From assembly GCA_907165275.2 (NCBI GenBank), contig OU015662.1, positions 6,083,501-6,147,500 on the forward strand: a stretch of 64,000 nt of DNA, read 5' to 3'. Every line of letters starts with the position of its first letter. The stretch's first letter is position 1. Positions 31,901 through 43,275 of the stretch are shown here, in pieces. Source of the DNA: Zygaena filipendulae (Eukaryota > Arthropoda > Insecta > Lepidoptera > Zygaenidae). Position numbers and translations under genes: made by a program. The notes under the pieces were generated by a model that did not search any database, had not been told where the DNA came from, and saw only the letters and a program-made list of their open reading frames with translations.

Positions 31901-32394
31901 AAAATATATCTTTATAAGTAGGCACTAAGATCTGTAGTTTTGATTGAAGATCTGCCGTTTTTTCAAGTTGTATTCTGCGGTGGTTTATTTTTGGTATAAT
32001 TATATTTATCATTACATTTTTATTAATAAGCACACAATGCCTTTTTATCTGTGTAGGTTTAAATAAAAGTTTCAGTGATTTAGGTATTTCGTAGTCTAAA
32101 AACTACACGACTGAATTTTTTTTTATACCTACACGATTAGCAACACTAGATTAAATTGTAGAATAGAGTTAATATTATAAACTTGTACATTAATATGGTT
32201 TCTTGAAACTAATATAGTTGAACACTGACTTTATGTACCTACTGTGTTGGCCCAGCCAAAACACAACATTGCAAAGTATTGAGGTACTTTTTTATTATAA
32301 TTATAAATAATTCAATAATCTTTTTCACAATTTTAACTTTATTTTTGCCATTACTTAAAAGAAAGAATCTCCCGGCTTTTTAAAATTTGATTTA

Positions 32395-32764
32395 TACAAC
32401 GTGTTAATGAATTAACTGGAAACCTGATACACCCCATTTAGAAAAATAAACAATAATATGATTAAAATAAATTTTATGTCAAAAAAATTAATACTTTAAA
32501 AATTATTCATCATTAATTTGGAGGTGAGCTTTCTACGAAATTCCAAGCGCTACGTCCGCACCTACTGGTGTCTGGTTCGAATTTTTTTGCTGCGGGCGGC
32601 GCGGCGTAGGTAGGTACGCGCCAAATATTGTATTATAAATAATTTAGAAATGGGCTATTAAGAGTGAAAAATATAACCTATATTAAAACATAGTGCGATC
32701 GATTGGCTAGTTGATTCTGAGCAAACTACTTTCTAGTTTTCAGTTAATTCATTAACACATTGTA
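32395..32764. mobile_element. TA-flanked MITE, copy 1 (TACAACGTGTTAATGAATTA ends)
   Basis: Left end TACAACGTGTTAATGAATTA after TA (32393-32394); right end TTAATTCATTAACACATTGTA before TA (32765-32766). The interior matches 45655-46005 closely (GGAGGTGAGCTTTCTACGAA, ATTCCAAGCGCTACG, GTGCGATCGATTGGCTAG). It has no coding frame. The TA duplication suggests a Tc1/mariner-type mechanism. Confidence 0.8.
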
Positions 32765-34350
32765 TAGGTACCTACATACACACATAATATTATTTAATTT
32801 TATCATACATTGTGATGAAGCGTTTGAAATAAAATAATGCTAAGTATTTAAAATAAACTGTAGATAACACGTCTAATTCAAATTTAATTTTTGTAAGTTT
32901 AGATGCAATTGTAGGTGCAATTTTTTTAAGTTGTTTATGCCCGTTTTATGTCACTCCATCTAGACACTTGGACTTTTAGGGATTCGGCACAAAGGTGATC
33001 GACCATTGTGAGCGACCGTCTATTGCGATTTGCGAGCGATATTGGGGCGGAATGTCTGCCGTAACGGCGTAATGTATGGTATTATATTTATCTGTGGCCG
33101 GGATATCGCTCGACGCTCGCCCACGCCCTACAATTTGATTGCATACTGCCAAGACCACTAAAATTAACCTAAACATAAATGCAATGATCTGACTTAATCG
33201 AAATAATTTTGGATTCATGCTCTTTACCTACCCTTCGTAGGATTAAAAAAAAATATTATTTGATATGTGATATTAAGCACCTGTTTATTGGGTAGGCATG
33301 TCCTATTGCCTATAGGTATAGTTAACTAGATAACATCGTATAGTATGTGTACTAATATTATTTAAATCAATGGTACTCAAACTCAGTCTTGGCACAGTAT
33401 AGGTGTATTTATCACAGCAATACCTTCTAAGATACAAAGTATATCGCCGCGATAAAAAATCGTTCGTATGCCATGACTCTTAGCTTGTACCAATAGTGGT
33501 GCAAACAACCCTTGTTCTAGCTAGTTCAAAAAATATATAATTTCGTTTCGCAATAGATCTGCCTTCCCAGTGAAACATATAATATGTAGGTACCTACCAC
33601 CTACACATTTTTAAGTACTCAACAATAGTTCTTCAGCTAGTTCCAGTTATCGCATCCAATGAACAGGTTTCAAAACCTATCTTACATTTGGCACTATATT
33701 AAATTCAATAGTCCCAAATTATTATAATCCGACATTAGAGTGTGTGAGTGTGTAAAATAGCAGGTCCTGTTGCCGAAATCCTCTCTAAAATATTAATAAA
33801 TTCTTGCAAAGAGTGAAATATTTACAAGTGAAACTGAGTGAAGATACTATATTACCACCATTTGATGTATTCCACATAATATTAACGAGGCAAATAAGAA
33901 TTCCTGTGAGTTAATGCACTGTAATTGTATTTTTATAAACAACCGTTACGAAATTTATGCACTCACACAAGGCCTTTTTTCAAAAATTTTGATTAACAAT
34001 AAAGTAAACAGTCCAATCAGGTGTTGGACCAGCTGACTACCTACCGATTAGAAGAAAAAAGAGTGATGACATCTTTGAAAGGTAACATGACATCTGACAT
34101 CTATTGAACTTTGACAACTGACAGTTTTCCGAGCAAGTGCAGATATTGGTACTTTGGCCGACATTGGGGTGCGTTTGGAAACCTGATATGAACACAAATC
34201 AAAAAGTTGCTTATCGTTCCGCTTTAAAAGTAAAACAGTGTTATTAAATTATTAACGATTAATGCTAATCTACAACACTGCCACTATAATCTAACTGATG
34301 CAAAAGAATTGTCCGATTGTCCACTTCGTCCATTACAAAACGATTTGATT

Positions 34351-35427
34351 ATGCCGCATACGTGTGGAGCTTGTAAGGAGGATATTAAACGCCAACGTGT
34401 CGTATGTCCTAAATGCAAGTGTCGTTTTCATCAGGCGTGCGTTAATTATAGAAACACACAATCACTACCAAGTACTAAGTTGGCTCTCGGCTGGCTGTGT
34501 CCTGAATGCGTCTCTAAGTCTCGCCGTGGAGGTGATAACTCGTCCACACCGGTTCGAGTTTCTACTCAAGAAGAAAATATTAAGAGTAATACAGATACCG
34601 AAAATCCTTCTGACACCGAAACGGACGTGGAAGAATTGTCGACAGCGATTACCTCAATAAAATTAGATGGTAAAATTGTTGCTGCAATCCAAACAGAAAT
34701 TAGAAACTCTCTTAGAAACGAAATCACCAGCACGATCGAGAGTATTTTGCAAAGAGAACTATCGCCTATAAAACAAGATTTATTAGAATTAAAGCATTCA
34801 GTGGAATTCTCTGACAGTAAAAACCTGAAAATTGAAAAATCGTTGCAGTCGCTGGATTCTGAGATCAAACAAATAGATTCCAGGGTATGTGTGTTTCAAC
34901 CCAAGTTTCAGTACCTTGAACAACGCGTAAATGAGCTAGAACAGAGTCTGCGAGACGCTAACCTTGAGCTCAACGGAATCCCAGAACATAAGGGTGAAAA
35001 TTTAAACACCATTATCACTCAGGTTGCTGCAGTCGTCTCCCATTCACTACAGGAATCGGATATTGTACACTGTACGCGCGTAGCGAAGCTCAACAAAGAC
35101 ACTAAGAACCCACGAGCGGTTGTACTCAAACTAAGAAACCGGAGGGTCAGAGACGAGCTTTACTCAGCAGTATTTAAATACAATAAGGGCAATCCTAATA
35201 ATAAATTAAACACGTCTCTTCTTGGAATTGCTGGTACCAAGTCCCCAGTATACGTGTCTGAACATCTCTCTCCTTTTAACAAAGGACTTCACGCTGCTGC
35301 TCGTCACAAGGCCAAAGAGCTGAAGTACAAATTTGTGTGGGTGCGGAACGGTCGGATCTTTGTACGTAAATCCGAATCTTCAACCGCAATGCTAATTAAA
35401 AACCATAACAACTTGAATTTGATGTAA
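34351..35427 (+). CDS. LINE ORF1 protein with PHD-type zinc finger and coiled coil
   Basis: From the first in-frame ATG at 34351 the protein has 358 residues. The N terminus shows a Cys4-His-Cys3 pattern: C5, C8, C19, C22, H27, C30, C50 and C53, with a conserved W48 before the last pair, which is a PHD finger. A heptad-rich coiled coil follows (about residues 100-205). The next block, LELNGIPEHKGENL, resembles the RNA-binding region of LINE ORF1 proteins, and a basic C terminus ends the chain. PHD fingers in ORF1 are known for CR1-like elements. The likely role is binding of element RNA as a nucleic-acid chaperone. The open frame extends 14 codons upstream of the ATG without another ATG. ORF2 starts about 80 nt downstream. 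Confidence 0.85.
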   Translation: MPHTCGACKEDIKRQRVVCPKCKCRFHQACVNYRNTQSLPSTKLALGWLCPECVSKSRRGGDNSSTPVRVSTQEENIKSNTDTENPSDTETDVEELSTAITSIKLDGKIVAAIQTEIRNSLRNEITSTIESILQRELSPIKQDLLELKHSVEFSDSKNLKIEKSLQSLDSEIKQIDSRVCVFQPKFQYLEQRVNELEQSLRDANLELNGIPEHKGENLNTIITQVAAVVSHSLQESDIVHCTRVAKLNKDTKNPRAVVLKLRNRRVRDELYSAVFKYNKGNPNNKLNTSLLGIAGTKSPVYVSEHLSPFNKGLHAAARHKAKELKYKFVWVRNGRIFVRKSESSTAMLIKNHNNLNLM

Positions 35428-35509
35428 AAATTGGTATTCTTTCTCTTATTATTTTTCCTTTGCTGTTTTGTTTAGTTTAAACTTACATATAGCGTAGCCG
35501 TCTTTCAGG

Positions 35510-38371
35510 GTGACTATATCATTGTTTTATCAAAATGTTCGCGGTCTAAAAACTAAATGTCTAGACTTATATAATACTTTACTTGTTCACAACTACGACA
35601 TAATCTGTTTGACTGAAACTTGGCTTGACGCAACCATTGGTTCTAATGAATTGTTTGATGATAGATATGTGGTGTACCGTCGAGATCGTCCTCCCTATTT
35701 TAAAAGCCTTTTTACCAAAAAACATGGAGGTGGGGTGCTTATTGCAATATCCACGGGACTTATGGTAGAAGCAAGACCGGACTGGCAGACGGTCGTAGAG
35801 GATCTGTGGGTAAGAGTTAAGTTAGATCATGTAATTTTAAACATATGCGTAGTTTATTTACCATCCTATATTCCTTACGATATGTACAAGTGTTTCCTGG
35901 ACAAATGTGAGAGCAATATTCTTTCCACAACTGATCGGCAGATGGGAACAATTGTATTGGGTGATTTTAATTTGCCTGGCATCACGTGGCACGACGGCCT
36001 GATCGATATCAATTCTTGTAATTCTTTAAATGATCCAAAGATCCAGGGTCTCGGAGATTTCTTGTCGGTTACTGGACTTATTCAGGTAAATAATATCCCA
36101 AATGACAATGGCAGGATGTTAGATCTAGCTTTAGTTAGCTCGAATCTGAGTTTCACTATTAATAAGTCTTTGCCTTTAAGCCGTATTGATGGGCATCACC
36201 CCCCTTTTGAAATTATCGTTACATCGCCAAAACAAAAAAGATTACCTGTAGATTCCAATAATACTAGACATCAGTTTCATAGAGCAGATTACTCTCAATG
36301 TATAGATGACCTTAACAAAGTTGATTGGGATAGCAATTCGAGTTTGTGCCTCGAGGACTTTCTCAAACTGTTTTATGACGCAATATGGGCGACTGTCGAA
36401 TCTAACATTCCCAAGGTGAAGGCTCGAACAAATCGGTACCCAGAATGGTTCTCACGGGATTTAATTAGACTATTAAGAGCAAAAAACAAACTTCGCCTTA
36501 GGTATAATAAATATAAAAATCCCCGAGATTACGACGAGTTTTCTATCTTAAGACGAAGAGCAAAAAAATTGGTAAACACATGTTTTCGGGCATTTGTGGC
36601 CAAGGTGGAAGCTGACTTAAGCGGAAACATAAAGGCTTTTTGGAGATACACTAGGGCTAAGCAAGTAACAAATCAGATACCTGGTCGCGTGGTGTTTGGT
36701 GACAGGATCGCGGAGACTGGCAGTGACATATGTGACCTTTTTGCGGAATATTTTTCATCGGTATATGATCCTTCTTCTCCCTGTAATTATGTTCCGGATT
36801 TTCCAGGGGGCATTTTTGGTTTAGGTGGGATCTCAGTTGCTGAAGATGATGTTTTAAAGCGACTCAAATCTTTAGATGTTGGCAAGGGTGCTGGAACCGA
36901 TGGGATCCCATCCATATTTGTACGCTCTTGTGCTGCAGCCTTGGCAAGGCCCCTCTCTATTATTTTTAACAAATCCCTCAAGACAGGTATATTTCCCGAT
37001 ACTTGGAAATCAGCGAGGATTACGCCAATTCATAAGAAAGGAGATAAAAGTGATGTGTCAAACTACCGACCTGTTAGTGTACTGAACTGTTTTGCCAAGG
37101 TTTTTGAAGGTCTTGTCTACGCGAAAGTTTACAATCATTTTTCCCCTCAGCTTAGTCCGTTTCAGCACGGTTTTGTCGGGGGGCGATCGACCCTTACTAA
37201 TCTCTTATCCTACACACAATATTTGGCACAAACGTTTCAATCTAGAACACAGACAGACGCAATATACACCGATTTCGCCAAGGCATTTGATCGAGTTAAT
37301 CACCAGATACTGTTAATTAAAATTGAACATCTGGGAATCCATGGCAACTTACTAAGATGGTTCCAGTCATACCTTAGCCATCGATCTCAGCTGGTCAGTG
37401 TCTATGGGTATAAGTCAGAACCTTTTATTGCTGTGTCAGGTGTGCCTCAGGGCTCCATTCTCGGTCCACTGTTATTTAATTTCTTTATAAATGATCTGTT
37501 GCATCGTTTTAATTGCCCCTGTCTTGCATATGCTGATGATATAAAGATCTTTAATACTATTAATTCAAGAAGTGATAGCATAGCACTTCAAACGGACCTG
37601 GAAACGTTACATGACTGGTGCTACGTAAATATGATGACGCTAAGTATTGAAAAATGTCAGACGATCACTTTCACAAAAAGGAAACAGGGCCTTGACTTTG
37701 GGTATACCGTGGGTGGAAGCCGCTTGACGAAGGTTGAAAAAATCAGAGATCTTGGGGTGATTTTTGACAGTCAGTTGTCATTTCGTAATCATTTTGAAAT
37801 TATCGTGTCCAAGGCTAACCGCATGCTGGGTTTTTTATTTCGTACGACCAAAGCTTTTAAGTGTATTGACAGCCTGATTGTTTTGTATACATCTCTTGTG
37901 AGATCCTCGCTGGAATATTGTTCTAGTGTATGGCAACCAATATATAAAATTCACACTGATAGGCTAGAATCAATCCAGGCAAAGCTCGTGCGTCATCTCT
38001 GTAGTAGAACTGGAACACGGCGTACAATAACCGGATATCAGGATCGACTTATTAAGTTTCATCTGTTACCTTTATCAACGCGACGCAATATCTTGGACTT
38101 GACGACTCTTCATAAAATTTTGAATGGAGATCTCGACGGGGACCTCGTTAGACATGTGTTCTTTAAATGTAATAAGAAGGTAACCAGAAACAAAAGTGTT
38201 TTCGTTTTGCCTAATGCTTCTAATAATGTCTCAGACAATGCTCCAATTCTCCGAATGTGTCGACTGTATGATACATTGGAAATAGATCTGGATATCTTTT
38301 GTTGTGGACTTAACAGTTTTAAAACTAGACTATATAAAAACTATAATAGATTATGGACTAATCATCATTGA
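35510..38371 (+). CDS. LINE ORF2: apurinic-type endonuclease and reverse transcriptase
   Basis: About 953 codons are open with no internal stop. Endonuclease motifs: YQNVRGL (residue 7 onward), ICLTETWL, VLGDFNLPG (about 150), MLDLALVSS and DGHHPPFEI. Reverse-transcriptase motifs: GTDGIPS, ITPIHKKGDKSDVSNYRPVS, QHGFVGGRST, TDFAKAFD (about 587), VSGVPQGSILGPLLF and YADD (about 674), followed by a thumb region. Such proteins nick target DNA and copy the element RNA in place. The frame has no ATG before the first endonuclease motif: the stretch after the TAG at 35495-35497 contains only a GTG at 35510, and the first in-frame ATG comes about 85 codons in. Translation may rely on reinitiation or a non-AUG start. 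Confidence 0.88.
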   Translation: MTISLFYQNVRGLKTKCLDLYNTLLVHNYDIICLTETWLDATIGSNELFDDRYVVYRRDRPPYFKSLFTKKHGGGVLIAISTGLMVEARPDWQTVVEDLWVRVKLDHVILNICVVYLPSYIPYDMYKCFLDKCESNILSTTDRQMGTIVLGDFNLPGITWHDGLIDINSCNSLNDPKIQGLGDFLSVTGLIQVNNIPNDNGRMLDLALVSSNLSFTINKSLPLSRIDGHHPPFEIIVTSPKQKRLPVDSNNTRHQFHRADYSQCIDDLNKVDWDSNSSLCLEDFLKLFYDAIWATVESNIPKVKARTNRYPEWFSRDLIRLLRAKNKLRLRYNKYKNPRDYDEFSILRRRAKKLVNTCFRAFVAKVEADLSGNIKAFWRYTRAKQVTNQIPGRVVFGDRIAETGSDICDLFAEYFSSVYDPSSPCNYVPDFPGGIFGLGGISVAEDDVLKRLKSLDVGKGAGTDGIPSIFVRSCAAALARPLSIIFNKSLKTGIFPDTWKSARITPIHKKGDKSDVSNYRPVSVLNCFAKVFEGLVYAKVYNHFSPQLSPFQHGFVGGRSTLTNLLSYTQYLAQTFQSRTQTDAIYTDFAKAFDRVNHQILLIKIEHLGIHGNLLRWFQSYLSHRSQLVSVYGYKSEPFIAVSGVPQGSILGPLLFNFFINDLLHRFNCPCLAYADDIKIFNTINSRSDSIALQTDLETLHDWCYVNMMTLSIEKCQTITFTKRKQGLDFGYTVGGSRLTKVEKIRDLGVIFDSQLSFRNHFEIIVSKANRMLGFLFRTTKAFKCIDSLIVLYTSLVRSSLEYCSSVWQPIYKIHTDRLESIQAKLVRHLCSRTGTRRTITGYQDRLIKFHLLPLSTRRNILDLTTLHKILNGDLDGDLVRHVFFKCNKKVTRNKSVFVLPNASNNVSDNAPILRMCRLYDTLEIDLDIFCCGLNSFKTRLYKNYNRLWTNHH

Positions 38372-38652
38372 CTGCGTAGTGAATTAAATTAAATTATTGA
38401 CATTATTACTAAATTATCTGACATTGCACTATTATTATGATTTAATTAGTTATTGGCTGTTATTTTTGATATTTGACTAATAATAATGTAATTACTTATC
38501 TTTTCTTTTTTTCTCATAAGTGTTGTGTACAGCTAGTGGTGTAGACTGGTGATTGTTTGTAACTAAGTATAATTTGGTATCTGTTAAAGTTTGCACTATG
38601 TTTTGTACCTTATAAATAAATAAATAAATAAATTACCTATTTTTGTACGTTA

Positions 38653-41439
38653 TCATACTTTCGGTGGCGGAGTTAACTTTTTGCGCGCCTTTTCCCATCT
38701 ACTGACGTAATTTATTGGATAGCACAGCATGGCCGAGAAGACAATGAAGCATCCGGCCACGTAGAATGACATGCTGCTATCTCTTGTCAATTCTTCTAAC
38801 GAGCCTGAAAATGTATAGTAAATAATTCATACCTAACTCATATAGAATAACACTACATGATATCAGAAAATATAATAATTACCTACCTATATTAATTTTT
38901 AAGAGAACAATTAAAAGGTAAAATAAAAAATTACATTGATAATAAAACTCACTGGCTATTGGAGGACCCAGTAGAGCACCCAAACCTTGGAACAGCAGAA
39001 AGAGACCAAAGCAACTGGTCAGTTGTTCTAATCCTAAATATTCTACCACCAGAATCGATCTCAGCGAAGCGAAACTTGCTGTAACCAAATAAAAAAAAAA
39101 TTATTAGTAAATACAGACGAGAAAAGCACAATGAGGACACCTGAAACTATAATGAAAAACTTACCAATAGCAAGTCCGAATATGGCACAGAATATAAATT
39201 GGTACACGTTGTTACTGACACATCCACATATGATGGTAGCGACACCACCCATTGTCAGTGCAACATTGTTCAGCAATAATGTAGAGACCTTCGGCATTGT
39301 GGACAGCATGCCACAAGAAATACGTCCTATAATATTTGCAACTCCAATAGCAGAAACTAAAAATTTTGCACTTGATTCTTCCATTCCATTCGACATCGCT
39401 CTCCGTTTTAAATATAAGAATGGCACCAAATATCCCAACATCGTGAAGAAACCACTGAAAGCTAACAATAACGTCGTGGGCGATTTTAATAAGCTGACAT
39501 CTAACATTGTCGCTAGGGTTCTTTTAACAGCTTCGGGACAGAGACGACATTTTCCAGATCGTTCTTCTTGTGCTTCCTGCTTTGTTGGGACATGAGTTAC
39601 GGCCAGATGATATGCGAGTGAAGACCGCGATGTATACTGTGGCAATCTCGTTAAGCTGGCACCAAAGAAAATATCATCTCTGTACAATGGCCTCGATACA
39701 AGATCCACGTGTGATCGACGAGGTTTAGAATCGCTCGGAACCACTTTGATGGACGTTGCGATTAAAGGTTCCGTGTTTTCATTGTTGCTATTCGAGTCTT
39801 CCTGTTCATCTCTTTCAGCGACAGGTGTAGCAATAAAGGTGGGCTTGCCAAGATTATTCTTTAATGTGCCAGAATTTGCCGATGATCTGCGGTTAAGGTG
39901 AGAGCTACTTCCCCGGAAAACTTCTTCGGCCGTTGGGTATCGTGAGTTGCTGGCTACACCCATCCAAGTGTGGGGGCTAGATTTGTCGCTATGGTTCATT
40001 TCAATTGGCATAGAAATTTTGCCCGTGTCAAGATTCCCCTGTAGCTTCATCATAGAGTTAAGTTTTTCTACCGCCACTTCGTGTTTGCGAGCGGTGTCTT
40101 CAGGCGACTCATCTGCCATGGTTACACGCACAGGCTTAATTGGTCTAAACGTAGCACCGCAGATTGCGCATAATAGAACAAATGCTAAAAAAATAATAAA
40201 ATTAGTTAGATTGGTAAGTTAATGCTAAGTAATTATTTGTATGAATAGTTGAATTTGAAGTTTCGTGAGACATATTATTAAATATCTATAGCGTTATTCG
40301 CGGGGAATATTGTCGGGAAGGGTCCGACAAGTTTCGGACTCTTCGCGAGACGTTCAGGGTTTCAAGTCTTCCAGGAGTGAGTGAGTTTGACTCACGTCGC
40401 GTTGAAGCCCAAAGGCGTTCCGTACTAGTGCGGTTTACGCTACTATATTTACGTGTATTAGTTAAAATTTATAGATTTGTTAGATAATAACATTCCCGAT
40501 AAATACCTGTATGTACAAATAGGGTGTATCTCCAGCCATACGACTTAACTAGGGCGTCGGTGAGCGGAGCAAAAATAAAAGTTCCAACTCCGGACCCACA
40601 AAGAGCTAAGCCGGTAGCGACTGCCCGCCATTTCTCGAAGTAAAATCCAACTATTACTACAGCTGGCATGTATACCATGCAGAAACCAATTCCTGAAAAA
40701 TAGTTATTACTTATTTACCATTTACATTACAAAATGTTTTTTTTTGGCACAAAAGTAACCTAAGTATGTCCGAGTCAACATATTACCATAAGAAAAAATT
40801 TAGTATCATCTAATAATATAATTAATATTAAAATATCCTCACCTCCCACAATACCATACACGAAGTAGAGGAATTCAACATTGGGAGCCCAAAAGCACGA
40901 GGAGATCGCTGCACTCGATATTAAACTTCCAACTATTGTCACTATTCGGAATCCATATCTGTAAAATTAATTTTGAATAATCAGGATGCCTGTCGAGCAA
41001 ACACTTAGCCAAGTGGATAACACACAAAACTCAAAACCTGTTATTGGTCCATAATAAAAGCACCGTCTAATTAAAAAGGTATCCTTTTTTATTTTTATTT
41101 TTTTTTGTAAGTACCTACTGTTTATACATAAAATCTCATTATATCTTGTCAGTGGCATCCTTCGCGTTCATAAACAAGAATCACAACTGCAACGCACTAC
41201 ATTACATTCATCAAAAAGCTAACATCCACTGTTAGTAGGCACATTAATTACCGTTCTTGTATTACTATTACATCTACTATAAGTTACCATCGCCACATCA
41301 TTAGTGCACCTAATACCTTCCTAAACATGATTAATAAAGGTAATTCTTACTTATTGGCCAAAGCCGAAACGAATGGTCCTCCCAAAAGATAAAATCCAGC
41401 TACCAGTGATGTAACAGGCGCCACTTTAGTATCGCTAAT
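38653..41439 (-). CDS. SLC16/monocarboxylate-transporter-like MFS protein, 3' part (6 exons)
   Basis: Minus-strand exons, 5' to 3': 41351-41439, 40843-40958, 40507-40692, 39165-40184, 38953-39078, 38653-38804. They join in frame to 562 residues with stop TGA at 38655-38653. The order fits an MCT: SLVAGFYLLGGPFVSALANKYGFR (TM2-loop), FLYFVYGIVGGIGFCMVYMPAVVIVGFYF (TM3-4), WRAVATGLALCGSGVGTFIFAPL (TM4-5), a TM6 ending GATFRPIKP, and then a long polar cytoplasmic loop of about 190 residues. The C-terminal half has SLRSILVVEYLGLEQLTSCFGLFLLFQG and SFYVAGCFIVFSAML. The N-terminal exon carrying the usual DGGWGW block was not found and may lie beyond large introns. The substrate cannot be told; insect relatives carry monocarboxylates and other small acids across the plasma membrane. 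A LINE begins 18-19 bp past the stop codon. Confidence 0.88.
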
Positions 41440-41637
41440 CTAAAACAAAACAAAATTTTACATATTTAGAGGTATGCTAGCTAGTATGACATTAGGTCGA
41501 AGACAATGTCGTGCTTTGAGATTGAGAGACAGCTACTACTACACTACTACTACTAATACTGTACTAGCAACTACAGCAGCAACATGCAGCAACTATGTAC
41601 ATAATATGTTTTATTTGTCACTAATATAAGCAAAAAA

Positions 41638-41940
41638 CGACCCGAATGGCGCAGTAGGTAGGTCACCATGCCTGCCCCTTAATCAAAAGGTTCCGGGTTT
41701 TATTCTCGGTAGGGATGGCATTTGTGTGATGAACACAGGATTCCATTTCCAGTCTGGGAGTGTTTATGTATCTATACCTACTAATATATATTAGGTAATA
41801 GGTAGTATATATTATATGTATGTACCTTATATATACCACGTGTTGCTTCATGCTTGGTTACCACGACACAAGCGCATATTAGCTTAGTGTGTGTTATGAA
41901 GTGAATTATAAATATAAAGAAACTGTTTTATGTGCTTTTT
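41638..41940 (+). mobile_element. tRNA-derived SINE
   Basis: The head has a pol III A-box-like TGGCGCAGTAGG near 41647 and a B-box GGTTCCGGGT at 41689-41698, the arrangement of a tRNA promoter. The body contains GTGTGATGAACACAGG and the tail GACACAAGCGCATATTAGCT then TAGTGTGTGTTATGAAGTG. A tail-only copy lies at 5325-5440. Its tRNA-like region does not fold as a normal tRNA, so this is not a tRNA gene. Confidence 0.7.
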
Positions 41941-42564
41941 AGGAACTTAAAGGGAAGGAAAGATAGAGGATGAAAATTTGTATATATTATGTAAGTAATT
42001 ACCGTTAGTTTCTTGGGAGTTAGAGTTATGGAAATCGATTTTAAGACTCTTATTTTATTTTCAAAGAATTGTAGAGTTTTTATTAGTTCCACCCTTGAGG
42101 GTGAGGTCGCGGGAGAACAGCTGAAGATTAGATGTATACATAGTATATTGAGGAGTGTTACTAAGAATCTTGTTAGTAAGAGATGACAAAATGGACTTAT
42201 AAAATACTAATTCAAATAAATACGTGTAAGACATTGGAGCGATAGTTTCATTCAAAATTCCGTTCAAAATTGAAACAACAATTAAGCGACGCCAAAAATC
42301 GTGGCGATGTACCTAGATATTATATAGAATGTCTTTGACGTAGGCGTATATTTATTTATTTATTACAGTCAACAGTATTTTACAAAATAATTTCTTATGA
42401 CTTAAAAGTGATACAATAGCAAAGCCATTAATTGACTGCTATGTAATTTATAACAATGAATAGTTATACCAAATTGCAAAAAAAGGTCAGAGCATGTATA
42501 CACGCACAAATACATAAATGTATACTTTAGCAAAATGACATAAGCGCATGTAAATAAATATAAA

Positions 42565-42703
42565 TATCTGCTATATACCAACATATACATACACAACACA
42601 TACTTACATATACACACACACTCAATACATGGATACACACTCATGTATGTGTGTGTATGTGTAAGTATGTGTTGTGTATGTATATGTTGGTATATAGCAG
42701 ATA
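42565..42703. repeat. Long palindrome in CA/TA-rich sequence
   Basis: ATCTGCTATATACCAACATA and the following TACATACACAACACATACTT at 42566-42610 pair with the complement ending TATGTTGGTATATAGCAGAT at 42702. The arms are about 50 bp and nearly perfect, and the spacer is about 25 bp. The phrase AATACATGGATACACACTCA occurs in the spacer and again near 42743. No coding frame is present. Confidence 0.7.
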
Positions 42704-43275
42704 ATTATACATAAACACATACGTGACACATACGTAAACCTAATACATGGATACACACTCATACTATAGTATATGTGATGAAAGTACATAAATATCCAGA
42801 TAATAATACATTAAAATTAATTCATACATACATAACACTTGCAATACACCCAATACATAGATAATATACAAATACGTATACTAAGGTGGTTCCACCGCTC
42901 GTGATTCGCGAATGTGCCTCTGTGTGCATCGAATGCGGTTCTTTGCTATTAATTCAAGAGAGAAAATGCAAAAGGAGTGTACCTAACCCGTATCTTAATT
43001 TAGCAAAACCATAACACTTCCCATTATAATATGTATTTCCGTTCGTGTATGAAAGCTCTCAAGACTGGCCCACTCACCTTCTAAGCTCTATAGCCTCCGC
43101 AATGCCACAACTAAGTGACATGTCCGCTTTTATTACTCGTATTGTCACTGCACTTTTTGCAACACGATCGGAAAAGTCAACCTACCTACGTGATACGTCC
43201 TTGTTTGGATTTGATTTGAATAAGATAATATCTATCTATCTGCTACCTTTAAACGAGCAATTCTTGTATATAATA

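Larger units (their letters stand above)
26153..34190. other. Gene-free, repeat-rich region between FAU and the CR1-like LINE
   Basis: No host exon was recognised over about 8 kb. The region contains a MITE (26864-27068), a LINE 3' fragment (27770-28140), the 1.85-kb inverted-repeat element (28642-30487) with nested dispersed repeats, a small inverted repeat (30656-30762), an inverted CCGCGG-type copy (31455-31900) and a TA-flanked MITE (32395-32764). Confidence 0.5.
34190..38634 (+). mobile_element. CR1-like LINE (non-LTR retrotransposon), two ORFs
   Basis: The element carries ORF1 (34351-35427) with a PHD-type finger and ORF2 (about 35510-38371) with endonuclease and reverse transcriptase. 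It ends in a (TAAA)n tract at about 38612-38634, in line with the microsatellite tails of CR1-type elements. The 5' boundary cannot be fixed from this copy alone; 34190 is approximate. Both ORFs lack internal stops, which implies a fairly recent insertion. It lies in antisense just downstream of the transporter gene on the minus strand. Confidence 0.85.

Noticed and set aside
32976..33218. 80-residue minus-strand frame with a signal-peptide-like N terminus
   Set aside because: Hydrophobic start looks appealing, but there is no conserved domain, splice or promoter context, and the underlying DNA looks like a repeat. Treated as chance.
41638..41720. tRNA gene
   Set aside because: A- and B-box-like motifs are present, but no acceptor stem or cloverleaf forms, and a SINE tail follows.
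42061..42267. 68-residue minus-strand frame upstream of the transporter exons
   Set aside because: Considered as a transporter exon, but it lacks membrane-protein character and a fitting donor or phase.
43075..43125. Possible first exon of the transporter (ATG with a GTGAGT donor, minus strand)
   Set aside because: The donor is good, but the phase does not fit the exon at 41439 and the expected DGGWGW block is missing; at best a noncoding exon.
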